NCBI RefSeq assembly: GCF_051622035.1
Contig: NC_135365.1
Span: 2,904,501-2,968,500 of the forward strand
Length of the DNA: 64,000 nt
Source: Arctopsyche grandis
Lineage: Eukaryota; Arthropoda; Insecta; Trichoptera; Hydropsychidae
Direction: 5' to 3'
Below, in pieces: positions 12,303 through 31,998 of the stretch (position 1 is its first letter; the number at the start of each line of letters is the position of its first letter). The translations under genes and the position numbers were made by a program. The notes beneath the pieces were generated by a model. That model was not told the DNA's origin, searched no databases, and was given only the letters and a program-made list of their open reading frames with translations.

Positions 12303-12536
12303 GAGAATAATTGTCGCAAGGCAACCCCCACTCAACGACACTTGCGTCACGTCGCAAACGACACCTTGCGTCAAAGTTGGTCAAAAAGTCAACTTTGACG
12401 CACGGTGTCGTTCTACGCCATGCGACTGTCGCGCAGTGCGTCATGTCTCATACAATTTCATACAAACAATATTTGGTCGCGTACTGTTGTGAAGTGTCGG
12501 ATCGTTCGGTTGTCGCATAGTGCGGTCAGACCGGAA
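12303..12536. mobile_element. MITE fragment of the GGTCTGACC family
   Basis: Its right end (GTGCGGTCAGACC) and an internal ATACAATTTCATACAAACAA match, inverted, the complete copy at 12849-13015. The left end is not recognisable. It contains an internal inverted pair around GTCAAAGTTGGTCAAAAAG. Confidence 0.6.
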
Positions 12537-12848
12537 AAATAAATTCTTGCAAGACAGTCAGTGGAAAACAAAAATACTATGGGGGGCGGGGATTGACGGG
12601 CGAGAAGGAAGTAAAGTAGTCGCCACCAACATTGGTGCGAATCGGTCCCAACTCACAGGATGGTGACCCAAACTCGACCATGTCGTAAGGCCTCTACAGT
12701 ATTATCTCGATACTCGACAATTTCACATTGTTATTGTTTATAATCTATGTATATAAAAATCTATATGGCCAACTGTAGTGTTTCTTTTATCTTAAATGAT
12801 AAACAATGTAATTTTTGATTATTTAAATTCATAAACATTCACCATAAA

Positions 12849-13015
12849 GGTCTGACCGCACTATGCGTCTGCGAAACGAACGGCCAAATATTGTTTGTAT
12901 GAAATTGTATGAGATATAACGCACTACGCGTCACGCGACAGAGTTGCCTTTTGTATCAACTTTGCCGTGTTGTGTCGTGCTGCAGCAGTAGACGGCCGTA
13001 TAGTGCGGTCAGACC
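12849..13015. mobile_element. MITE with GGTCTGACCGCACTAT ends
   Basis: A 167-bp element with perfect 16-bp inverted ends GGTCTGACCGCACTAT and a CG-rich, non-coding interior. I saw no clear target duplication, so the superfamily is open. Confidence 0.75.
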
Positions 13016-13795
13016 TTAATTGGAAAAGCAGCAAACACTGAAAAAAATTTTCCCTTAACATCATTTACACGATTTAATGAATAGTGGCGCCAAGTTAGGT
13101 TGGTAAACCTAAGATACACATTTACTGAAATTGTATGAAATTTTGATTTAGATAAATGATAGTTAGCAAATGTTTTCACATTAAAATTTGAGCAGAAACC
13201 AAATAATAGTTTCGTACACATTTAGATAAAATCAAATTGAATTTTTGGGTGATGTAACGATCACTTGATATGATGTCATTCAAGGTTGTATAAGTAATTG
13301 AATACACATTGCAATAACAAAACAAATCGATACATGCTCAATTGCAGCAAAAAAAACCCAATAAAGACAAGTAATGTTGTTTATTCTTCTGGTAGTATTT
13401 AATAAGATACATTTGTAAATATGAAAATAAATAAATAAATTTATAATTCAATGCACAATTCACTTTTGTTTTTTGATGACAACTTTGAGTTGGGTATTCA
13501 TCTTTGTAAAAAATGATTGAGGAGAGTTTTGAAAAACGAAATGTAAATATGTGTGAGGGCAAAATCCTCACATGAAGGTCGTACAAGGACGATATACATA
13601 AGTCGTCTTGTTAGACAGGTTCGATATGCTGTAAAGCGTAAAAAAAAATATAACACACATATGATAAAAAAATATATGAATCTATTGCTTGTTTCTTGTT
13701 CGGTAGATTAGACATGCTATTAACAATTCTCCGCTAATGAAGAAGTATTCAAATTCTGAACTACGTATACATATGTGTATGTAACAATTGAAAAG

Positions 13796-22213
<8,418 letters not shown>

Positions 22214-22496
22214 CTGAAATTGCAAAAAATTCGATATTTAGTACTAAACGTTTGTGCGTCATCGAGGGACGTAAGCGCTGGAAATAAAGCTCGAAACCCC
22301 GGAAAATACGATCCCACTCACTTGAGGGCTGTCATGAGCGGGAAAATCGAGATGACAGAGGAAAATTTGCCTGCAGATGAATAATTTTACATGTTTACTT
22401 ATTAGGTTATTTACATACATACGTACATACATATATACGACGTATCGATAGATAAAGTATTGTCTTCATCAGAAATTTCGATCGACATGTACTCAG

Positions 22497-23455
22497 TATC
22501 ATGGTGCGTACGCACCAAGCCAACGAACGGCCCACAGGCCAACTTTAAAAACCAGTAGCGTACAAAATATCGAAATAAAAATTAAATTTAAAAATTGAAA
22601 TTAAATATCACAATTAAAACTATTATTATTATATTAAAATTAAATTCAAGTATCAAAATAAAATTATAATCATTATATTAAAATTAAAATTAAATATTGA
22701 AAATTAAAACAGAACATGCACAATTTAAATAAATTTTCGAGATTGACCTAAAATTAGATCATCAACAATCACATACAGGTAATCCTCGACTTATGTTTGT
22801 CGAAGATGTTTTGACTTACGAAGATACGCACTAAGATCGAAAAAAAATCAAAGAATTATTATTTTTACTTTCCCGTAATGCGCAGTTACTGAGAATATAT
22901 CATGTATTAGTATGGGTGATCCAACGATTTTTGCTAACCCGGGGTGTTGTCGGTCACATCAAACGGATTTTTTTATTCTTCAATTGTTTCTCTCGTCGAA
23001 ATAAATCAAGTAATTAAATCATTTCAGAGGTAAAATTTATCGGATAATGTGTGATTATTAATTTTATTTCGACGAAAGAAAAAAAAACCCTTTGACAAAT
23101 CACCGACATCCGACACCGCGTTTTTTTATGAATTGTTTTTTTTTTATCGATCATCCAAGTGGAAATACAGTAACATGTCGTGACGACTTGAACAATATTT
23201 TTTTTCGCTCGTACGCAGAGAAATTATAATATTTCTCTGGTTTTAAATGCGGTATCGTCGTAATTCAAAATATTGTTGTAATTCAAAACATCAACGATGA
23301 TCTAATTTTAGCTCAATCTCGCTCTTTAGCTTGATTTTGATATTTAATTTCAATTTTAAAATTTAATTTTTATTTCGATATTTTGTACGCTACTGCTGGT
23401 TAAAAAGTTGGCCCAAAATCGTCGTTGGTTTAGTCCGTAAGCACCATCAGACCCT
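22497..23455. mobile_element. Large inverted-repeat (foldback) element
   Basis: Arms about 22497-22790 and 23290-23455 are complementary with indels, e.g. AGTAGCGTACAAAATATCGA on the left against TCGATATTTTGTACGCTACT on the right, and CCTAAAATTAGATCATC against GATGATCTAATTTTAG. The centre has an own edge-like CAGGTAATCCTCGACTTATG, suggesting a nested element. Non-coding. Confidence 0.7.
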
Positions 23456-23574
23456 GATCACGTTTTATAAGTTTCTAATTTCAAAATGAAAACTGTACAT
23501 GGACTATTATTATCAAACGAGCTTATCTTATGTAATCGCATGCATGTATGTATACATATTTATGTACATCATCA

Positions 23575-23900
23575 TCATTTACAGTCGTTCACCATCCACT
23601 GCCTGAATAAAGCTTCTCCAATACGCTTTAATTGGTTTCTGCTTTGTGCAATTCTAATCGATTTCACCCCATACATTTTCTTAATTTTGTCTACTTATCT
23701 TCTGCGTGGTCTTCCTTTTACCGTTTTGCATTATCTTGGGTGCCATTCTAGCACTTCTTTTTATCCACTCTTTGCTCATTCTTCTAGCTACTTATAATAT
23801 CTTCACTCAATCCACTATCCTTATCATACTGATCACCCTATATATTTCGCTTCCTGTTTTTCCTCGTTATGCCAACCATATCATAGCATACAGTGTTCCA
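23575..23900 (-). mobile_element. RTE-like LINE 3' end, degraded
   Basis: On the minus strand the last codons read RIGEALFRQWMVNDCK and stop, followed by ATGATGATG. Upstream frames give RMSKEWIKRSARMAPK-like basic sequence. This matches the C-terminus and ATG-repeat tail of RTE-type endonuclease/reverse-transcriptase elements of insects. Several in-frame stops show it is dead. Confidence 0.6.
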
Positions 23901-24054
23901 TACTTCTTTGGGTGGAATATACAAATATGCACATAAATATATTTGTCGATTTTGCCGAATATTTTCAGATCCCTTAATTATTGCCTAAAAATAACAATAA
24001 AATGGATCTCAATTTTGGGAAAACTTATTTGGAGGGTGAAATTTACTAACTTGT

Positions 24055-24170
24055 GATATTTCAAGATCTTGCATCTTGCTCGCGAACACGCAAATGAGAC
24101 TACTAGCAGGATTTGATATGTGCGTCTTACTTGCGTGTGTGTGAGCAGGATGCAAGATACAAGTTACGCC
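24055..24170. repeat. Short foldback element
   Basis: About 40-bp imperfect arms: CTTGCATCTTGCTCGCG on the left pairs with GAGCAGGATGCAAGATACAAG-type sequence on the right, with matching ACACGCAA stretches. Non-coding. Confidence 0.6.
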
Positions 24171-25287
24171 CATACTACCACAAAAGCTATATAGTAATAT
24201 ATTTTATCGTCCAGCCAAGTAGAGACAAGTCTGGACGTGCCGAAACCTGTCCGAACGTGTCGAGATAATAGCATCTAAGTACGGTTATTCATTTTTACCC
24301 AACTTAACCAAAAAATATGTAGCAAATAAACTCCGAATAAAGGTCGATTCTTACTAACACAGCAAGTACCGGCAACTGCACTTAACCAGCAGTATGACAA
24401 GTATTCTTTGGTACATTTTGTATGGAAACATTCCTGTCTAACGTAGCGTAACAGCAGTAGCCGACAAAATATATTCATACCATACAGCAGTACATGTTAC
24501 TGTAACGCATCAAGCAAAACCGATTTTCTTTGGCCACTGTGGAAATATTTACGCATAACGTGACGTCAGGGTAGCAAGTGCACGTGTACTAACGAAAGTG
24601 CGCATGCGATTTTGTCTTGCACTCAGCCAAAACTTGTCTTAACGTGCCGAAACGTATAGTATGAATATTAACTGTCGTTTACGTAAGGTACTGTGCTGTG
24701 CTGTAGGCGTGAACTGTTGGATAGCATGAATAGACACCCGATATTTGTTTAAAGTAACACATAGAACACATTTCGAATGATTAAACAAAACCGCACTTGA
24801 AAAAGCGTTTATATTGTAATTTAAAGAATATGATATAATATAATGCATTTCAATTTTAGAAAATATTAGTACAAGTTCAAAATTACTTTCATATGATGTG
24901 AAAGGTAAGTAAACGGATAATAAAAAAAAGTTATCTCACTGTAATAAAATACAAGTACCGTAGAAAGCTTTCACTCAAATATCTAACTATCGTACGACTC
25001 GTCTATCTATGTAATTTATAGACATGTCTGTCAAGTTATTTATGACATGAATTATAGTATTAAAAGTAAATGGGATAGAAAATATCTGTGCTTATTTATG
25101 TAGAAGCACTTGTAATATTATATTCGCACACGTAATTGAAAATCAATACTGTATTGCGAATCTTATTGACTGATAATATTATAATATAAAAATATCTACA
25201 TATTTAATACGAAGTCCTGGTAATAGTTGTAAAAATGATCGAAAATTTAAATTTGAAATGGTTTTTATGTACATACATAAAAAATAG

Positions 25288-25559
25288 ACTAGTGGATAGC
25301 ATACAATGGTTTGAACAAATCGTTCATGGGTTCAAATCCCACTGATTTCTGCTGGCCAAACCTTAGATTTGTGACTCCAGGTCGATTGTTTCCAATCAGA
25401 GTTTGCCAATTTATCTGATTTTCATTGAACAAATTGGCAACCGTACCCATTTTCTTGCAAATCTCGAGTTTTCAGCAATCTCGTATTGCACTGAATTGTA
25501 TAAAATGCAGCAAAGTTACAAATTTGACTATATATGTCTCTGTGGGTGTTAGTTGATAT
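25288..25559 (+). repeat. tRNA-headed SINE, 5' part (split by LTR)
   Basis: Head TAGTGGATAGCATACAATGG, then GTGACTCCAGGTCGATTG and GGCAACCGTACCC; it runs to GTTAGTTGATAT. Its continuation GTATTTACTTTGTATA lies after 25942, on the other side of a solo LTR. Confidence 0.8.
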
Positions 25560-25938
25560 TGTAGATGCTAAAATGAGCCGCCGTTATAATTGGTTTTCGA
25601 GGATTATCTCCAGGCTTAAGTGCTGTCGGCTAACAATGGAGACCCCCGAATGGATTTAGTGGTCGGTAACGGCATTCGGTCGCTTCCCGCTAGAGTTCTC
25701 AGAACTGACAGCGCGAGACCGTGGGACTGCATATCTGGTACGTGACTATAACAATAGGTAAACAAACGCGTCGACGAAGATGCAGTGAGCTACCTGCCTT
25801 TTATAAGCAGGTACTTAGGCCATATGAAGGCATTCTAGACGAAGCACTGGTTGCGCGTGGATCTCTTTAATCATCCAATAAATGCTGTGAAGCGACTTTG
25901 GCCTTTTCTTTGGATCCTCCAGCCAACCCTACGCAACA
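25560..25938 (+). mobile_element. Solo LTR, subfamily B, nested in a SINE
   Basis: It begins TGTAGATGCT and ends CTACGCAACA, with ATAT at 25556-25559 and 25939-25942. It contains CTTTTATAAGCAGGTAC and CAATAAATGCTGTGAAGCGA. The SINE resumes directly behind it. Confidence 0.85.
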
Positions 25939-26017
25939 ATATGTATTTACTTTGTATATTACTAATATTTATATAAAATGTTCAATTAAATAAATTAAAA
26001 AATATATATTTTTAAAT

Positions 26018-26515
26018 ATAATTCGAAATTATGTATATAAAGAAGACTTCCAGCTGTGAAACAACCACAGGGGGTCGACCGGGTGTACGGGTGACCGAGA
26101 AAAAGTCGAAAATTTTCGTTTACCATGCATACATATGAAAAATGGTTAGTATATACATATATCAGTGGCGTGCGGTAAAAGTCTCTCTCCCCCCGTCGTA
26201 CATCCTCACTTAATTTGCACGAGCAGGATACAACAGGAACAAGAAGAACATGCTTTTCTTCACGTATCCTGCGCGCGCACATTAAACAAGGCTGTATGAC
26301 AAAAAGAGAGATAATTTCACCGCATGCCACTGATATATATTGTATATACATAGTACCGTTTACCATGCACCCTTTTTTTTTGATCTTTCGATTTTCGATC
26401 TTTGCCTTCCGATATTTGCTTTTTCCCATTTTTAAATATAAATATAATTCGAAATTATGTATTATATAAAGAAGAATTGCCGCTGTGAAACAACCACAGG
26501 GGGTCGACCGGGTGT
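26018..26515. repeat. Composite repeat with direct flanks around a MITE
   Basis: The two ends (26018-26092 and 26440-26515) share AATTCGAAATTATGTAT, GCTGTGAAACAACCACAGGG and GTCGACCGGGTGTAC. Inside is the MITE at 26163-26332 and a GATCTTTCGATTTTCGATC tract that recurs near 30890. Confidence 0.65.
26163..26332. mobile_element. MITE with CAGTGGCGTGCGGT ends
   Basis: The left end CAGTGGCGTGCGGTAAAA mirrors the right end TTTCACCGCATGCCACTG. The interior has GAGCAGGATACAACAGGAAC. A cleaner copy is at 58159-58317. Confidence 0.75.
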
Positions 26516-27664
26516 ACACATGGAGCACTCTATCCGAGTCGGTCACGTGTACAATTGTACATGAAAATATGGGATTAATGTGTGACAAGTATCCATCACT
26601 GTCCTAGCCTTGCATTATATTATATTTAAACGCAACAGACAAATCACTGTCTAGTTATTGAGCTCGTTAGCATTTCTCTTTGAAACACAAGACTACCGGC
26701 CGGATATAATAAAAGTCACCTTGTAAAGAGAGCTTTTCTTTAATGAGATTTTGCATTGGCAGAGGGGTGGGTCGTTTCAGCCTCGACACCTGAAGGGTTA
26801 AAGATAATGTCTCGTCATTGCGAACGGGTGTAGGATTTCAGGTGAGTGCCACAGGGTACGCGTCACGTAGAGCTGTGAAACTTGCTAAAAATAACGGGTC
26901 ATGTGAGCGCGAAAACATTGCCGGCGTCAGCGGACGTTTCGCCATCTTTTTATTACTGGCGAGTTTTAAATTTAGACGAAATCCTTTGACCAAATGACGC
27001 GCGAGAAGCCAAACTAGATCGTCGTCAAATGTGCAAAGTCCGAGCGGGGAAAGGGTTAAGCGTGTAGTAGTGGAGGAGTCAGATGTGTATGCAGCACTTG
27101 TCTACTAAACGAAACTAAAAAAAAAAAATTGAATAATTTGACAGGTGCTGTCAGAGAAAGTTGATAAATGGTGCGGAATTTACTGATTTGAATGTTTTTG
27201 ATTTTAACTTATTTCGACATGTTGGTTATCAATCCTGCGTATACCTATATTATTAAATGATCTAGTCTTGAATAGTGTACATAATTTAATAATATCATAT
27301 ATATAAAGACGGTAATCTGTGTGTGTGTGTGTGTCCTAACTCTCGCCGAACATAATGAAAGAATCGATAAAAATCGATTAATTCATTTTTCGACGAGACG
27401 ACTTTGTCGCGACTCGAGCCGATCACCCCAAATAGCCTGAATATGGGTCTAAATTGAGCTAATTGTCTCGGACATCACGCCAAATCCAATTTTTCATTTC
27501 GCCTTTTTTTTTAAACATTATTTGAAATATTCCTTCTCGCCATATAAAAATACGTAATTTTAATAATTTCATTTAGCGAGGTTTTGAACCATTTTTTATG
27601 TATTTATTTTCAATTAAATTATAATTATAATTTAAATTATTTATATTTTGACGATATTCGAGAA

Positions 27665-27765
27665 AAAAATTGATTTCATTCACCGCGGGCGCCGGGAATC
27701 GAACCTCGGACCCTCCGATCCAAACGCTATGGCCCTCACGAGCTCGCCATATCCTCGCCCAGAAT
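27665..27765 (-). repeat. tRNA-like SINE head (second type)
   Basis: The complement reads GAGGGTCCGAGGTTCGATTC, a good B-box, preceded by GGCCATAGCGTTTGGATCGG. The 5' half does not pair to complete an acceptor stem, so this is a SINE head or tRNA relic, not a working tRNA gene. Confidence 0.5.
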
Positions 27766-28029
27766 ACGTATTGTAAATACACATCATATGTATATGCACG
27801 TAATTTGTTATGTGTAATAATAATATTCAACGTTACGAGGTCAATGACCGTTTGTGTATAATCGGAAAATATTAAATTTTGTTAACGTTAACTTTAAGAA
27901 TTGAAAATTATTACAAATAAAGAATTGAAAACTATCCGGTTGGTTGGTTCCGGTTCCGGTTTTTTTTTTAGTTTTATACGGGTATATAATAATTTTATAC
28001 CCATGCGATGATATTTCAACGGGCTATTC

Positions 28030-28430
28030 ACTAGTAATAATATAATATCGCTATTCTGTGTGTCTGTGTAAGATAACACTCGCCGTACCATAACAGTCGT
28101 TTTGATTCGACATACAATGAAGTATTTTGCAGCATTTTATAATCAAATTGGCGATTTTTACAGGAACTGTTTCTATGAAAATCAGAAAAAAATGGCAAAC
28201 TCTGATAAGAAACGATCGATCTGGAGCCAAAAACCAAGGTCTGGCCAGCAGCGGGACTCTAGTGAGACCCAAACCCGTGACCACTTGAAAGCATAATATG
28301 CTAACCAGTAGTCTACGCGCTGGTTGAATCAGGAGTAGATTGTAAAATATATAATATCGCTATTCTGTGTGTCTGTCTGAGATAACGCTCGCCGTACTAT
28401 AATAGTCGTTTTGATTCGACATACATACAT
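28030..28430. repeat. Direct repeats flanking a SINE
   Basis: TATAATATCGCTATTCTGTG and GTCGTTTTGATTCGACATAC occur both before (28040-28105) and after (28350-28425) the SINE at 28108-28326. The flanks are two copies of a longer repeat, not a target duplication. Confidence 0.6.
28108..28326 (-). repeat. tRNA-headed SINE
   Basis: Complement of the family: TTGCAGCATTTTATAATC, GGCAAACTCTGATAAGAAAC, GATCTGGAGCC, CCAAGGTCTGGCCAGCAGC and a head ending GCGCTGGTT. Confidence 0.85.
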
Positions 28431-28955
28431 ACATACATACGTCACAGCTAAACCAATGCCAAAACGTATACGAATATAATAACAAAAGAAAAAACTTCTA
28501 TATATTTGTTGACAATGTTTCCTCTAGGCAATCGAACGCACTACATATCTGAGATTTTACCGTAATCAATTGAAAATTTATTTATTTAATTAATTAATTA
28601 ATTAATTATTCTAATGTTGTTTTATATTGTTTACATATACATATGTAGGTAGGTGGGTAGTTTTTACCATTTTTTTAAATTATAATAAATATTAAATTAA
28701 ATATATTTAAAAGGTATTTGAAAAAAATTCGACAGCGTGCGGATCGAACACAGAACCGACACATTTCTTTTAATTTAATTACTTATCAGAGAAATGTTAT
28801 ATTAATAGAAATGGCTTTAGGTGTCATATTGTTGTCAAGTGAGGAATGTCCACAGACCTTTTCAAATAATTTTGGCGTCAGTCTAATTTAATGCTTGGTG
28901 CTCGAAGTTCACATGTCCGATAAAAACTTCTCCGTTTGTTTATATTACTCGCAAG

Positions 28956-29711
28956 ATGGGCAAGTGCATCGTTGCAAATTGCACAATGCATTCAAAAACA
29001 CACATTAAACAACATGGGATAAATTTTAAAAGTAAATTGATCATTTAAGTAACATATTGTAACGTACGCCGCGGATTAAGCGAATAGAATCCCAGAGACC
29101 GTGTGACCGTTCAAAGATTATCTGTAACGGATATATATTAACGGATTAACTAAATGCATACCGTGCGACTGGTATAAGTGGGTTTTAGGGATTAGCGACA
29201 AGCTAAGTGCATGAAAGCTAAACAATGATTGCACTTCTCATACCGTGGGAATACATATCCGAATACGTGACTATACAGTAGGTAAACAGATTAGACGTCC
29301 TGAGAGATCTACCCCTTATAAGGCGGTACGTAAGCGATATCAGGTCATTCTGGACGTAGCAGTGACACTGCGTGTATCTCCTTAATCATCAATAAATGCT
29401 GTGAAACGACGGTTGGCCTTTTACTTGGATCCTCCACCCACCCCTACGCAACAATATTATCCAATCAACATCGTAGTTTGACAGTTTTTAAAAGTGTCAT
29501 GGCGATCGCCCGCATTTTAAGTTTAATTAATATAAACATCGTTCATTTTATATTGTACATATTTTTGTTGAAACTATACATTATACTTTAATTTAAGACT
29601 TCTCAAGGACAGACAAATACAAACAAGTGGATACAAATAATCCGCCAACTGAGAAAAGAAACGGATTGGCCACCAACGCTCAACACCACCATATACTCAA
29701 ATTGTAAATAA
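28956..29711 (+). pseudogene. THAP-domain remnant, two exons, interrupted by a solo LTR in the intron
   Basis: Exon 1 from ATG 28956 reads MGKCIVANC...HGINFK up to a possible donor AAAA|gtaaat near 29031. Exon 2, from acceptor ctcaag at 29607, reads RQTNTNKWIQII, then RKETDWPPT and IYSNC before TAA at 29711. The C-x4-C start, the Gly-Ile-x-Phe, the KWI block, DW-PPT and a late Cys follow the THAP zinc-finger order (C2CH, sequence-specific DNA binding). The Phe-Pro and final Cys-x2-His parts are missing and the stop comes at once, so it is probably a decayed gene or transposon head. The pairing of the two exons is inferred from phase agreement. Confidence 0.5.
29058..29453 (+). mobile_element. 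Solo LTR, subfamily C
   Basis: It begins TGTAACGTACGCCGCGG and ends CCCTACGCAACA, with ATAT at 29054-29057 and 29454-29457. It contains CCCTTATAAGGCGGTACG and CAATAAATGCTGTGAAACGA. No internal region. Confidence 0.88.
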
Positions 29712-30434
29712 ATCTATATCAAAATAAAACTTTCATTTCTGTAGTGAATATGTGATGACCCTGATTATATTCCGTGCGTTGTAGCGTAGTTATGGAGACG
29801 TACCGCGTATTATTGATGCAATGTATTTATTCATAAAGGCACTTATATTATTATAACATTAGTTGTAAAATAATATGCAATGCTAAAATGTGAGTCAAAG
29901 TTATACGTTTGTTTAGTGCAATGCGGCAGAAAAACATTAGTTCAATGAGTGTGATGCAACATGACGAAAGCCACTTCAATAGTGTTCTACATATAATGAC
30001 ATTGTTTTTTTTTCCTCACTATTGAATAAATCATCGCACGCTATTGAAGTTCGAGATGAGCCACTTCACATCCTTGGCCCGATATCAACGTTGACCGTTT
30101 GTCGGGTTTGAAAACGAGTGCTTGACAAAGTGCAAATATTGATTTTGAACAAGAGGACGAGTAGTGTTAATTTATATATACTTGCATACATAAGTGTTTG
30201 GTTTAAATTCCTACTGAAAATGTAAAAAATAATATTTTAACAGTCCGAGGTATAAAATTACAAAAATTCTGTTGGCATATTTTATTTATGTATTTTTGAA
30301 AAGGCAAAGTCGATGAACCCAAAAGGTTTATTACTTGCATGTCACCACTGTCTGATGTAATAAAATTTCAAATGCATGGAGGATTTAGTTTTCAACCCAG
30401 AATATTGCATGTATATATATAATATAATATATAT

Positions 30435-30821
30435 TGTTATATAGGATCCAAGTAAAAGGCCAACAGTCGTTTCACAGCATTTATTGATGATTAAGGAGAT
30501 ACACGCACTGGCAGTGCTCAGTCCAGAATGACCTGATATCGCCTACGTACCGCCTTATAAAGGGTACATCTCTCAGGACGTCTAATCTGTTTACCTATTG
30601 TATAGTCACGTATTCGGATATGTATTCCCACGACATTAGATCTCCCCGTACCGATTCTGAGAAAGGACTAATAACGGTCATTGTTTAGCCTAAATGCACT
30701 TAGAGTCCAGATATAATCCTGGAAGTAAGTGCAAGCACTTAGTTAATCCGTTAACAGATAACCATTGGCCGGTCACATAGTCTCTGGGATTATATTCGGT
30801 TAATACGCGGCGTACGTAACA
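30435..30821 (-). mobile_element. Solo LTR, subfamily C, reverse orientation
   Basis: The complement begins TGTTACGTACGCCGCG and ends GGATCCTATATAACA, lacking the CCACCCACCCCTACG block of its relatives. ATAT flanks both sides (30431-30434, 30822-30825). Confidence 0.82.
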
Positions 30822-30879
30822 ATATGTATATAAAAACCGGGTCTACCCCACGGGATCGAATTAGAAATGCTTGAAAAAC

Positions 30880-31060
30880 CAAAAATCGGAAGGCAAAGAT
30901 CGAAAATCGAAAGATCTTAAGTCGAAAGATCAAAAAAAAGGGTGCATGGTAAACGGTACATACTCACGTACATCCTCACTTAATTTGCGCGAGCAGGATA
31001 CAACAGGAACGTGAGGAACAGGCTTTTCCTCCCGTATTAATGTGCGCGCGCAGAATTGGA
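30880..31060. repeat. Fragment of the CAGTGGCGTG composite repeat
   Basis: GCAAAGATCGAAAATCGAAAG and GGTGCATGGTAAACGGTAC match, inverted, the flank of the MITE at 26163. CACTTAATTTGCGCGAGCAGG matches its interior. The terminal CAGTGG is absent. Confidence 0.55.
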
Positions 31061-31691
31061 ATACTGTAAGAAGTTTTCCAGACTAATTGACTAAGTGGAA
31101 GTACTAAAAACTTTCGTATTGTAAAAATTTTCGTTGGAAACTCGTTGTTATGAAAATTGGATGACACCATTGCATATACAAATCTATACGAGAAAGCTTT
31201 GAAGAGTTTCCGTATATGTTTGAAATGAAATACGTTTTTTGTTTTTTTTTGAGGAAGTTCATGAATTTTTTTGCTATTTCAATTGAAATTCTTTCATGCG
31301 TTAAACAGGAAGTAGAAGAGGGTGCCAAGAGGGAGTGATCTGCGGATAGAATTAAATTATATTATAAATAAAGTGGGCGAAAAATGTTTGGCACGATTGT
31401 ATGAAATTCTCAACTCTTCCGGTGTTCCTTTCTTTTATTAGAACATAAAGTATAATAATGCGTGTAATAAAACCTCATTAAAATTTTCGCTATTGTTGCT
31501 CAAGTACAATGTTGAGAATATGTAGCTATTCATTCGCATATTATGTACATGTCTGGAGCTAAAAGTGAAAGAAATTTCAGAGGTGCTAATTACATTTTTT
31601 TATTACGCTTCAGATCGGATTCTGATGCTGATGACAGTAATTTTTCAAGTCAAGAGTGAAAAAATAAACGAGAATACAAATTCATCATTTA

Positions 31692-31998
31692 ACCAGCGGC
31701 TTGGGTTAGTGGTTAACATACTATGCTTTCAACCAGAGTGGTTATGTGTTCGAGTCCCACTAGAGACCGCTGCTGGCCAGACCTTGGTTTTGTGACTCCA
31801 GGTCGATCGTTTCTTATCAGAGTTTGCCAATTTTGCTGATTATCATTGAAACGGTAAAATTGGCGTCTCCTTTCATATCTCTCTTGCTAATCTGAAGTTA
31901 TTTAGCATCTCGAGGTTCGCCAATTTGATTATAAAATGCTGCTAAAATTTTCTCCATAGATGTTAGTGTGGATCTTTGTATGAATTCGCGTTGTATAG
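31692..31998 (+). repeat. tRNA-headed SINE
   Basis: Head ACCAGCGGCTTGGGTTAGTG, B-box TGTTCGAGTCCCACT, then the GTCGATCGTTTC block and ATAAAATGCTGC. It sits head-to-tail with the next SINE. Confidence 0.85.

Larger units (their letters stand above)
10201..13795. other. Intergenic region between Rab10 and DHX38
   Basis: Besides the repeats listed separately, a moderately GC-rich patch (10340-10620) and a short direct repeat (CATAAAGGTATTATGGAATAC-like, near 10604 and 10632) are visible. Reading frames there do not resemble any family I know. The DHX38 3' UTR should occupy part of 13400-13795. Confidence 0.4.
22214..28100. other. Repeat-rich region upstream of the last DHX38 exon found
   Basis: This stretch should contain earlier DHX38 exons if introns were ordinary in size. 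I found none of the expected DEAH, GETGSGKT or TDGILLRE sequences on the minus strand. It holds a foldback, an RTE-like fragment, SINE, LTR and MITEs, listed separately. Confidence 0.5.

Noticed and set aside
25995..26588. 197-residue minus-strand frame as a gene
   Set aside because: It contains the same peptide twice because it spans the direct flanks of the composite repeat and its MITE.
27300..27500. Helitron 5' end
   Set aside because: A TATATATAAAGACGG...TGTGTGTG start looks suggestive, but no CTRR end with a hairpin or Rep/helicase sequence was found.
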